Part shown: positions 20,314 through 31,700 of the stretch, piece by piece
Layout of the letters: each line of letters starts with the position of its first letter
How positions within the stretch are numbered: the stretch's first letter is position 1
NCBI GenBank assembly: GCA_018398575.1
Contig: JAGTXZ010000003.1
Location: forward strand, 744,001-808,000
From: Ampelomyces quisqualis
Taxonomy: Eukaryota > Ascomycota > Dothideomycetes > Pleosporales > Phaeosphaeriaceae
Length of the DNA stretch: 64,000 bases
Direction: 5' to 3'
The notes under the pieces: generated by a model
What the model was told of the DNA's origin: nothing
The model's database searches: none
Seen by the model: only the letters and a program-made list of their open reading frames with translations
Made by a program: the position numbers and the translations under genes

Positions 20314-21507
20314 TCAGGGAATCTCCTCTAAGCTGTTCACCACCTGTGTAGAAGTGACATTGACCGCTTCTCGTTTCTTCCTACTCATCTCGTACACGAC
20401 CTTCCTTAACCGATTGATGCTCCCCAATGGTCGATGATCGGAAGTTGCATCCCATGGACTCAATTTCATCCGGTCCTCCCAGAACACCCTGCGCTCTGCG
20501 GCCAGGGCGTCTTGTGGAGGGAATTCGACTGTCGCGATAGTCTGATAAGGAGCAGTTGCTTCGTCCCAAACGACAGAGCCATCTTCAGTTGGATGGTGCT
20601 CGGGTGAGGTGCCCAGCTGAATCTTGAGTTTGTATTTTGCACCATTTTGGGCAAAGTAATCGGCAAGCCAGTCGCGGAGAATCTCTCGAGAATCACTGCT
20701 CCTAACATTCTCTTGCCTGTCTGTCATCTCCTCAAGCACTGGGAAAAGCGCGATGTGACCATAGTAATCACCAAATCTGAAAGCGCCCTGAGTAAAGAAC
20801 GCATGGCTGATCATGTTGGTGTTCGGCAGCATGGCTGAAATCTATGAGCGTCAAGTAGGAAATTTTCAGCAAGGTAACATACCAGGAGCGCCTTGTTTGA
20901 TAGCATCGGTTCTCAGCTTGGTCGCTGCGGCGAGCTTAGTGGGACTATCAAAGTACTTCTCGCGTAGTTCCATGATTTCCAAGCAAGTATCTATATTAGT
21001 CAACTCGATCATGGGGGCATTGTTGAAGAAAAAGTCCTGCGTCTTCGCGTTGGTCTCAGCTCCTTCAAGTCTTTCGCCCTCGACGCCAAAGACACGCAAG
21101 CCGAGTCCACGAGGACCAGGCTCTTGATCAGCCTGCAGGAAGATTGGCTCGTTCGCATATCGCGCGGCGATATCGTAGCCTTTACCAGGTGTTTTGAAGA
21201 TACCCTGCTGGAGATGGGACGGCAAATCCGGAAGTACAGTGAGCCTGCCCTTGACAATGCCCTGCGTCTTAACATGTGTCGCCCGGAAGGCGTGACGGTG
21301 CTGGTCAAAGTTGTATTGCTGCATTCTGTTCATCGTTTCTCCAATTTTCCTAGCTTTTTCATCTTCGTCTGGCTTCGGATCCTCCACGCCCGGTGCGTCC
21401 CATCGCAGGTACGCATCGTTCGGTGGTGCCGTCGAAAGCGCTCGCTTCACAGTATTGACTGCACCAGTGAAAGACATGTTGATAATGGAACTCGTAGAAC
21501 TCGTCAA
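20314..21507 (-). CDS. Catalase-family heme protein, 381 aa
   Basis: Two exons, 21507-20883 and 20834-20314, joined across a 48-bp intron (GTATGT to TTTCAG). The joined frame is 1,146 nt (381 aa) and continues GAPAMLPNTNMISHAFFTQG. Catalase-like landmarks are VKGRLTVLPDLPSHL, then GIFKTPGKGYDIAARYANEP and PGPRGLGLRVFGV (heme-pocket face), DFFFNNAPMI and FRFGDYYGHIALFP. The protein is shorter than classical catalases (about 480-750 aa) and fits the compact catalase-related group for which peroxidase or oxygenase roles are suggested. No signal peptide is evident, so it is probably intracellular. The start at MTSSTSSIINM is uncertain: M11 is also possible. No obvious link to the NRPS cluster. 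Confidence 0.8.
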
Positions 21508-22523
21508 GAGGCCAAGGCTTATTGCAGGGGCAGGGTGGCAGGGTCATTGAATCGTGAGGCTCTGTAGACTAAGCGAGCCAAAAACGTCATGATAACATCA
21601 CGACTCCAGACGATGTGCTTGGCAATTTGGGGAGGATGTGCTGGTCGCTGCTGAAGATTTGCAACCGTAATTGCAACCAAGCACAATGTGTTATTTACTG
21701 CTCTATGATCAGGTTGCAGAGAGTAGACAGCGGTGGTACCTGGATCTTTCCCGCGTTGTCATAACACCACCCTGGGCCTGTTCCGGCCACTACTGCTTGA
21801 TATGACACATTTTGACTTTTGGCAATTGACTAGTATTTGAACTGTTTTGCTTTGTAACCTTATCTTTATAACATACCTTCTTTACTCTTAAATTTTGCTA
21901 CATTTTCTTACCTAATTACTCTAACTCCTTATTACTAGTAGAAAGAGGCTGTCTTCTTTATAAAATTCTAAGAATATTATCTTAGGAATTATTATGAATA
22001 TACTGTTATAGTATACTATTCAAGCTTCTATTTAGTATATAATCTTTACTTAACTTATATTCTTTATACATACCTAATACTAATTAGTCTAGCTAATTGT
22101 TACTTAGAGTAGAAGGTTCTACTATACTTGCTAGTATAGTAGGAGATTTAATAGCTATTAGCTATAGGTTATACAGTAGTGTATGTTTATATAATTACAG
22201 GATTACTTTCGAAGTTTCTCTCAGGTAAAGTTTTAACCTTTCTCTTAGAATTTTGTTACCGGTAGTACTTAGCAGCACTTGAAATTGTTTAAGTAATGTA
22301 TTAGATAACGTTCAAACCTCCTAAACACTACCTAATGTACTACCTTGGTGGCTCACCTAATCTTCCTTATTATGTGTCCTCCTACTACACTACACTATTC
22401 TTTGCCAGTATTATCGTATGTTAAGTCTGCGAACGTTGGGTTTAACGTCCCCATAATTCGAGCCCACCAATCTCAAAAAATGGCCTACTGCCCAACACGA
22501 AACCTATTTTTTCGATTCAATAA
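21508..22523. other. Intergenic with an AT-rich RIP-like patch
   Basis: The first ~300 bp is ordinary and probably the catalase-like gene's promoter. About 21840-22350 is AT-rich with many TA dinucleotides and no coding signal, likely a RIP-degraded repeat remnant of unknown type. Confidence 0.45.
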
Positions 22524-22748
22524 GTTGCTGCGCATGCCGTACCTACTACCTGGGCCCGCCTAGAAAATTGGACACCAAGCGCACCAGAAATACACAACAG
22601 ATGTTATGTCTGCGAACATCAACCTTGTGAAGGATGCCTGGATCATTGGGCGAGGAAAGATGAAAATATATGCGCGGCGGCGAATTTCCTGAGGTATCAC
22701 GAGGCTCGTGAAGAGAAAGCCAAGGAGCGGAAGAAAGGGGCAGGATAG
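22524..22748 (+). CDS. Cys-rich zinc-finger-like fragment
   Basis: An open plus-strand frame without an ATG, following a TAA at 22521. It reads TWARLENWTPSAPEIHNRC, then CYVCEHQPCEGCLDHWARK, with paired CxxC motifs and a following conserved-looking His, then a basic helical tail (AREEKAKERKKGAG) and a stop. This looks like the last exon of a small zinc-binding protein whose 5' part is missing or spliced. It is too short for firm assignment. Confidence 0.35.
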   Translation, partial: VAAHAVPTTWARLENWTPSAPEIHNRCYVCEHQPCEGCLDHWARKDENICAAANFLRYHEAREEKAKERKKGAG

Positions 22749-23006
22749 GTGGCAGAGATTATTGAGCGACTTAATTGAGTTTTAAGGGAATGCTGGGTCA
22801 AACTATGCTAGTGAGTTTTTCTGATTTACTATCTTTGTCAAATGTAGCTCAAGTGTCACGCCCTTACAATCTGGAATGTCCAACCAAAGGTGACAGCCAA
22901 ACTCACAGCGACACAACTAGGAATTTCGCATGCTACAAAATGACGAAACTTCCAGGCACCGTCCAACTCGGTCTTCCTTGATCCGCAGTAATACGGAGAC
23001 CAAGCC

Positions 23007-23270
23007 ATGTCATATTACGGAGTTCACAGTGCACAGGTCGACTACATGATCTGTATCATTTGTCGCCACGAGGTATTTGCATGGATGGCGGAGGAGTTTG
23101 CATGTCCAACGTGCGGTAGCAGCGAATATGTGTCACCGGAATGCGATGGCGCAGCCGATGAAGATGATGCGCCTGAGAAGATCACTGATCAAGCCTCAAT
23201 CAATGGTCTGGAGAAGATCGCCAAAAAGCGGAAACGAACTGCAAGTGACGAGGGAAAGATGCGATCGTAG
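23007..23270 (+). CDS. Small protein with two CxxC pairs, 87 aa
   Basis: An ATG-initiated frame: two CxxC pairs (CIIC, CPTC) spaced 16 residues apart suggest a zinc ribbon, followed by an acidic stretch (DGAADEDDAPE) and a basic C-terminus (KKRKRTASDEGK) resembling a nuclear localisation signal. No known family is recognised. It lies just beyond the 3' end of the NRPS gene, convergent with it, and ~260 bp after another Cys-rich fragment on the same strand; the two could be exons of one gene. Expression evidence would decide. Confidence 0.4.
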   Translation: MSYYGVHSAQVDYMICIICRHEVFAWMAEEFACPTCGSSEYVSPECDGAADEDDAPEKITDQASINGLEKIAKKRKRTASDEGKMRS

Positions 23271-23551
23271 AGTGTGTTTCTGAAACTACATGGAAAATTT
23301 ACTGAAAAGTAATACATGAACTGAGACTTTTGAAATGACAATGAAGTCGCGCCCCACCACGCCGTGCCAAACGCCCAAATTCCCACAATACCGGCGGCGC
23401 CTACTGGCAACGTGCACCAATATACAAGCGACAAGTCCCATGCTCAAGCCCACCACCAACTCCAATTTTCATAGTACACATGTTCGTTAAGAAAGCTGCA
23501 AAGAAGAACGTGAAGGGATACACGAAACAAAAACTTTTCGTCTCTCACAAC

Positions 23552-25723
23552 CTACTTCTTTCTGAACCCAATCTTCCTAGCCAACGCACCCAACCCACTC
23601 TTCTTCTCTGATTTCACCTTGATCGTCTCTATTTTCTTCGACTTGCCCTTTTCCCCCCAAGGACTCTTCTCACTCTGCTCCTCCTTCTCGACCTGCTTCT
23701 TGCGCTCGACAATGAGCACGCTGACTTGATCGATGAACATGCTCTTGTCGAGAAGATCTTCGACCCGCACTCGGAAGCCCTCGTCGGCAAGGATCGAGGC
23801 GACTTGAGCCAAGCCCATAATGTCGCCACCAAGTTCGAAAAAGTCGGATACAAGCTCAATATTGACGGGTGCGCCATGCTCATCATGAAGAATCTGCTGC
23901 CATGCGGAGCGCATAGTGGTGGCAAGCGTGTTCACCTCGTGCTTTGAAAGACCGGAATCGGTGGGGAGTGCGATGACGGCCTTTTGCTCGGACTTCTTGC
24001 GCATTTGGTCCGAATTGATGGTTGTTGAGCTTTGAGATGAAAGCTCGGATGGTGATGGGAGCATCGCGTGCGGATCCTCGGAGAATGTAACGACGTTGCC
24101 GCAGAGCATCTCGAAGACAGTTTCGGCATACTCGGCAGTGATAGTGCTATTGGGGGCGTAGGTGAGTGCAATATCGAGATGTGTGCCACCGCGAGATGTG
24201 GAGTTGATGGAAAAGTCGGCAAAATCTTGCTGTGTTCCAGCGGCGCCCAGTGAAAACTCTATGCCTCCCAGTTTCAATGTTGGTTTCTCGTCACTGATGT
24301 TTTGGTCGTGCTGAAGTACACTTGAGAAGTTGGTCCAGTCGGGCCATTCGGTACAGTGTCGGATGATCTCTCTGAAGCCGAGGGACTCATACGGCATATT
24401 TGCAATCTGTTGATCCTGGATATATCGGAGCAAATCGAGGACGACCCATTCAGGTCGATACACGACTCGAACAGGTACTGTATTCAAGCAGGGCCCGACG
24501 ATATTTTCGATGTTGGCCACACCACTGTTGCGGCCTGAGATGACATGCCCAAAGACAATGTCAGATTTGCCGGCAATTTTTGCAAGTGCAGCAGACCACG
24601 CACCCTTGATGATGGTAGCGGCCGTGATGTTCAAGCGTGAAAGTGAGCGCACTGTCATCTTGCGCTCCAATGTTATTGTACTACCAGCTGATCGCTGGTA
24701 GTTCGGTCCAAATCGATTGACTATTTCGGTCATCTTCGACCCGCGAAGCGTCTCTCGCCAATGATCGTGAGCGCCAGCAACGGTCTTGGCAGACTCCCTG
24801 ACGAAGTTACCGAAGCTCGGGGCAGACGAAACTGGCAGCCCATTGTAGCCTGCTTGAAGAGCGTCCAGGATCTTTCCAATACAGACGCCATCATATTGGG
24901 CATGCGACAGGCGCATGAAGATGCGGTAGCGAGAAGTTTGCTTTTGCTTAACAACAACGAACTGAGTGAAGGCCTCGCCGAGACGGGGACCGTGCTCACG
25001 ATCCTTTTGTCGAAGCTCAGTAGTAAACGTTTCCAGACTGTCGTCTGTTTGCAGATATATGAAATCCGGTTGAAGCTTGCGGAGGACTACTTGGAGAAAT
25101 CGATCACCATATGGTACGAACACTGTGCGCAAAATATCGAACACTTGACAAATGCGATACGCACTCTGCTTGAGTTTGCGAAGTTCGAGGGGGCCATCGC
25201 CTTCGAGGAAGAAGTAGTTGAGCATCCATTTCGACTCCAGCAAACTGCCAGTGATCGCGAGAGCTTGGAAATCGGTGACTGGAAAGACATCGGATATGCC
25301 TCCCTTGAAGACTTGGACTTTCGAGATGACGCTATCGACGTTCGGATCTCCTAGCAATGAAATGGATTTTGGTCCGACTGTTTCGATGCCTTCTTGAATG
25401 GTTTGTGGCACGAAAGACCGAGAGCTGTTTCTCCGGAAAACTTGCGGCCTCTGTGGCGGTGAGCTTGATGTTAGACCTTGCCACGTCTTGAAGGCATCTT
25501 TTCTCGTCTCTTCAGGCTCACCCAAAGGTTTCCGAGCTCTTGTACCGTGCTGATCTCCTTTGTACTCCGACATAACGGATTGAAAGTCATCCCAAAGAGC
25601 TGCTGCACGAGCGGGCACACGTTGTGTTGGATCAGACAGTCCAGCTTGATCCTTGCCATGCACCGAACCATCACCGACTCGCGAAATGACTTCGTCAATA
25701 ACTTCTCCTGCGACTCGAACAAC
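23552..25723 (-). other. NRPS unit 7: C6-T7, T7 lacking its serine
   Basis: C6 has LSHAQYDGV (about residue 6754), VFGHVISGRNSG and IVGPCLNTVPVR. T7 reads FFELGGDIMGLAQVASI; compared with GGDSIMGLAQ, exactly one residue, the phosphopantetheine Ser, is missing (codons GGC GAC ATT ATG at about 23835-23818). The C-terminus is a basic, Lys-rich tail (SEKKSGLGALARKIGFRKK). No cyclising, thioesterase or reductase domain follows the T7. Confidence 0.88.
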
Positions 25724-28700
25724 CTACATATGGTTAGCGGGAGCTAGTCAAGGTTGGTTTCTTACACTTGCCCTCGTCATGTCGGCGAACTTTGGGTTCT
25801 TGAACACGTCGGCGACGGTCATCGATAGACCTTCTTCCCGAGCAGCGCCAACTAGTCGCATTGCAATTATACTGTCACCCCCAAGATTCTGGGAAGCGTT
25901 AGCTGTACGTTCGCTATTCAAACATGATCCGACTCACGAAAAAGCTATCGTCCCTCTCAATAGTGTCCTCTACCATATCCAAAAGCTCGCTCCACAACCC
26001 CAACAATTTCTTCTCCACGAAGTCTGGAGACTGCAGTGCCTCCGTAGCTAGGACACCAGCTGCAGCTACCATTTCCGCAGCGGTCTGAATTCTGCTCTCA
26101 GCGTTACTAGTGATGCTCATGCGACGGCCTCTTGAGTATATTGATCCTGTCTCAAGGTTTGGCCTCTCGTGCTGCGATATTGATGCTCGTCGTGCAATGA
26201 TGCCAGTCATCTGGCTCGTCATTTCATTTATGGTGGCGGCAGTCGCTGGTTCGGGATGAATCGTTTTGTTCTTTGCAATCACTTGATCGACAATCTGGGG
26301 TACCATCTCAGCTACAATCGACCGAATGAGGTGAGTCCAGTCGGGCGCTTCAAGTGGCGCTACGGATGCTACGCGGGGCGTATGGATTCTTGGAATATGT
26401 AGTGACGAAGAAGACCTGGACGACATCGTCCGTGGCCTCATACGTGGAGAAAAGGTAAGAGTCGGCGAAAGCGATGGTGGACTCGGCAGGGGTGATTTGT
26501 TTGCGGGTATTGGTAGATCTGTGATAGCAACATCAAGTTCAACAACCGTTTGCACTGGATCGGCAAGAACTTGGATGAGGATCTTCATCATGAGTGAAGA
26601 GACGTTCTTTGCTTCCCCATCAGATACCGAGTCAGTCCAGTATGCGAAGCGCACTGCTTCATCGCCCCGTGTGGCATCGATGTTCAATGTAATGACATAT
26701 TCGCTTGCATCGTGGCCATCAATCTGCTCGAACTCAATGTTAGTATCCGGTTTGGCGGCTACTTGGGTTGCGCCACTGTTCTGGATTGATACTGCCGTGT
26801 TGAAGAGTGCTTTGCCGCTCAGGCCAAGATCGTGTTGGAATTGCGCCAAGGAGCAATGCTGATATGGTACAGACTCGATGAAGTCATCCTGCACTTTTTG
26901 AATGATGTCCAGGAGCGAGCCAGAGGTCGTGATTTGTATGCGTGACACTAACATGTTAATGAAAGCGCCAACAGCATTCTCGATGTCATCGACGGGGACA
27001 TTCCGGCCTGAGGTGAGGTAGCCATAGCACACATCTGAAGAACCAGAGTAAGACCGTAGCACGAGTGCCCAAGCGGCAAGCAGGATGCTAGCGAGGCTGA
27101 CATTCTTGCTCTCTGCAAGAGCGTGAAGATCTGCAAATCGCTGGAATCTCATATCCAGAGAGCGTAGCTGACGCGGCTTACCAAGCTGTTGCGGCATCGG
27201 TGGGAAGTAACAGGGCTTGACACCAGAGAGCTGATTTTTCCAGTAGTTGATAGCAACATTTGAGTCGATATCACGAAGATGCTTGATGTAGTCACTGTAA
27301 AGAGGGCCTTCATCATCAGACAAAGTTCCTTCGTAAGCATCCTCGAGATCACGGCCAATAATGGCTAGTGATCCTCCGTCGATGACGGCGTGATTGACGA
27401 TAATCTTGACAATGATTCTGTCTGAGCTCGTTTGGACGACAGCAGCTTGATGTGGAAGATTTGGCCTCTTCTTCCCGTTGAGATCGCCATATTTGATGGA
27501 GGCGAGCTTCGTGGTCAGTTCAGCATCGGTGCAAGCGTAAGTCACAAGACCAGTATCGGGATGTTTGATAACAATCTGGTCAAAGACACCGCCCTTACAG
27601 ACACTGTCGACCATTACAGTTCGAAGGGCTTGGTGGCGGTCAACGACTTTTTGCCAAGCTTTTGCTAGCCGCCCTGACTCGACGGCACCGCGCTTGGTCT
27701 TCACTTCGAACGCGGTGAAGGACCAGTATGAATCTGGATCTTTGATTTGACTGAGCAGCATGCCTTCTTGTATCGCAGAGCATGGGTAGATGTCTTCGAC
27801 CTGATCGTATGATGTGATGCCAACGGCTGGGAGTGTCTTCAAGACACGGTCCAGACGCTCATATGATTCGAGTGGCAACAACGGAAAGTCGGTTATCGTA
27901 GGCTGAGGCACTTTCATCTCCGCGAGAGTGGTGACCGCTTCCTCGAATGTGCGGTGGCATTCAGCGATCCATCTTCGGATTCCCTTCTGGTTCTTCATCC
28001 AGCGATTGTACATGAAGTTCATCTGCAGCTGACCGTCAACGACAGCCGCCGAAAGTTCAAACAACGCCAGACGAGCTGTCTTCATGCCAACGTCGGATGT
28101 CCTCTCTTCCTCGTCTTCGCTGAATTGAACTGGCTGAAAAAGTGAACCATTCGTCTCTGCTTGCTGTGTGTTCCCTAGGTAGTTAAATAGAACTTCCATG
28201 GGCTCTTCGCTGCCGGTCGTCTGCTGATTGTTATCAGCACCACAGAGGATGCGATGCGCAAAGTATGGACGACCGTTGTCCTTAATTCGTCTCCGAAGAT
28301 CTTTGACCTGACGGATCGTATGTACGACCTCGTCCTCATTTTCAGCGATAGGCACCGTGATCGGATACAGGGTCGTGAACCAGCCAACGGTTCTTGAGAG
28401 ATCGATATTGCTCTTATCCCATGGTTCGCGACCGTGTGATTCATTGAACATAGTAGGCGTATTGCGGTTGATGAACACGCGCGAAAATGAATGCAGGATA
28501 GCTGCAAGGAGTAAATCGACGACATCTGTTTTGAGAGACCCGTTCGTGTTGAGTGCCAGAGTGCTGATATCAGCATTGATAGTGAAGTCATCGCGCTCGA
28601 CGTCGCCATATATATTTGATCGCTTTTCCATACCCCAGAAAGCAAGATCGGTGGGGTGCAGAACAGGAAGGTGATTTCGTACAGCTTCCTGGGATGTTGC

Positions 28701-31700
28701 AATTCGCGCGTGGGAGATTTGCTTATCGCACCAGGTCTGGAAAGATAGCGCCTTTGGTAGCTGGTTGGCTGTTCCGCCTTTTAACAGGTCTTCCAAGTCT
28801 CCCAAGATGATCTTCCAGCTCACGACATCGATCACGAGATGGTGTGCTGCGATGAAGACAATCTGTTCACCGGAGCTGACACTGATGACATCGACGGCGA
28901 AAACGGGACCTTTTTGGATGTCAAGACCCTTTTGCGTCGTCGCGATGGTTTCCACGACTTCGGCATTGGTGGTAACGCTATGTGTTCTGAAGGCGTACGA
29001 GTTGGCTGGGTCGCCAAGAACGGCCTGTTGCCACTGGCCACCCTTGTTTTTAGTGAAGCGCGCGCGAAGCATCGAATGGCATTCGACGATCTGGTCGAAA
29101 GCTGCCTTCAGGCTCCCTTCGGCCATCGTGCGGCTGAGGCGAGTAGTGAACGATTGATTGAAGTGTGAGCCCATCTCGTTACCCTTGGTCCCAAAATAGA
29201 CCTGCTGAATGGGAGATATTGCAAAATACTTGTCCTTCTCCTCATTCCCGTAGTCAAGTATAAGCGAAGGCTCCATACTGCGAGCTAGGTGTGCAAGTGT
29301 CTTGGCACGAAGCACCTGGTTCAAGGCAAGATGAATGCCCTCCGTCCTGCATTTCGCAAGTAATTGCATCGCAGTGATGGAGTCACCTCCAAGTGCTGCA
29401 TGTTGTTAGCTTAGCTGGTGGGGTACGTACTATGTTGGTGTACTTACACAACCATGATCTATTCATCTTGATTTCCTCAACTGATTTGACAAGCACAGCG
29501 GCGCAAAGTCTCTGTAGTGTCGTGACCGCATCGGAAACTTGTGCTGCAGCTTCTCCACTGCTCTCAATGTCGAGGATCTGTTGAAATGAGGCGTCATCCA
29601 AAGTCTCAAGCCATGCACCAACTTGCTTTCTGTCAACCTTGGCCGAGGCTAGCAAAGGTATACGGGGAACAGCGGCCCAGACAGTTGGCACCATGTATGG
29701 TGGCACCAGGTCTGAAAGTCGTTCTTTGACAATGTTGATTTGCGTTGAAATGTCTGGTGTTAACAATAGCGAGCGCCATTGTTGTTCGTCGATGTTGGAG
29801 TTGGCAACTTTACTAGCGAAAGAGATAATGGTAATCAGCTTGCCCTTTCCGGGTCCTGATCTAGGCAGTTGCACGACAGCATGTCGAATGTTCGCATCGG
29901 TCTGCAGGTGATGTTCAATGTCGCCCAACTCGATGCGCTGACCAGCTAGCTTGACTTGGTTATCTTTGCGTCCGATATAGATGATGGAACCATCGGTCGC
30001 GTAGCGGACAAGATCACCAGTGCGGTAGATGCGCGCGGATGAGAGTTTCGTGAAGTCCTTTATGAAGGCCGGGGTTTGGACAAATGACTCTGCTGTCTTT
30101 TCAGGATCGTTAAGATAACCTCTGGCAAGAAATGGACCTTCAATGCACAGTTCAGCAATTGCCCCGAGGGGCGCAAGCTGATGAGGGTCAGTTGGGCTTG
30201 TTAGCCAACTCCTGCCAGCGCGGGTGGCGTGCCCAATGTTGGTAGCATCGCGTTGAGTCGACACGTGGTCGTTTGTAACGGAGAACACGGTGCCTTCTGT
30301 GGGGCCGTACCCATTGTAGAGATCCAAGCCAGTAGCAAATTTATTGATGACTTCTGGGGTCATGGCTTCGCCTCCCACTACCAGAGTTTTGAGCGTGGGG
30401 ACAACCTGAGGGCCGTCGAACAAGCAAGCCACAGATGGTGTCAAGAAAGCCCACGTCGCTGCCAACGATGTGATCGCAGCTGCCACGTTCGTGGTGCGTT
30501 GTTGTTCAGATGGAATGCAGATCGTTGCACCACACGTGAGCGGAGTGAGTATCTCACCGACCGAGACATCGAACAAGAAAGAGCAGAACTGGAATACCCT
30601 CGATGTGGATGTCAAGTGGAGGCTCTGACAGATCGCGGCAGAACTGGAGGCAATGGCACGGTGCTCGACGACTACGCCCTTTGGTACGCCTGTGCTCCCG
30701 GAAGTGTAGATCACGTAGCACGTATCTGAACTCTTGGCGCGCAGTGGCAAGCTGCGCTGAGTTGCAGGAAGGTTCAGGACAGAGGCTTCGCTGACACCCA
30801 CGACCTTGGTGACTGCACCTGCAAACCGAACTTGGTATTCCGGAGAGCATAGAACGATCGAAGCTTTGCAGTCTATGATAATTTGTTGTTGTCGAGACGC
30901 TGGGTAGCTTGGCGATAGAGGTACATGGCCAGCTCCAGCGATGAGGATAGCCATGATTGCGACTACCGCCCAGCGCGACTTGTCGATGCAAGTTGGAATG
31001 AGGTGTTCCGGTCCAGCACCGAGGCTTATTAGTTCCTGAGCAAGACGAGAAGCCGAGTCACTGAGTTCGGCGTACGTGAACTCTCCGTCAAACGCCGAAA
31101 CCGCGATCGAATTCGGCTGCCGCTCGACTGTCTTGTAGAAGAGGGCCGGGATTGTCTCATCAATTGTTGTAGGCTCAACTGCATTCCATGTGCGCAGGAG
31201 CTGAGTATCCTGCTCGCTGAAGACGCGAATGTCGCGGACATGAGTAACAGAGCTAAGCTGCGTAAGGACAGATTCGAAGCTATAGAGAAGACGCTGGACC
31301 TCAAATGTGGAGATCACGTTCTCGTGGTAATGTGCCGAGAAATCCACATTGGTCTGGCCTATGGTGCATTCGATCACCAGTGGGTAGGTGAAGAAGCTGC
31401 CTTGAGAACCGTTGTCATGGACCGACCACATTGACTCGGAAATATCTTCGTCTGCTGTTTGGATCACGAGCAGATTCCGGAAGTCGCATGCGGCTGCCGT
31501 ATCCTCGCCAAGTCGCCGGATCTCGGACAGGCCGACATGTTGGTGGGGGATCCGCTCTGTTGCGTTCGCAGAGATGAGTTTGAGAAGATCCGTCACAACT
31601 GCACTTCTGTTGACCTGTACCCTCGTAGGTACTGTGGTCAGAGTAGGCCCGCAGATTTCGGTAATGCCAGCGACAGAAATATCCCGGCCAGTCAGGGTTT

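Noticed and set aside
24761..25354. 197-codon plus-strand frame inside the NRPS gene
   Set aside because: It is antisense to well-defined C6 coding sequence (SHAQYDG region) and has no domain; a shadow frame. The same applies to all other plus-strand frames between 23.55 and 45.78 kb.
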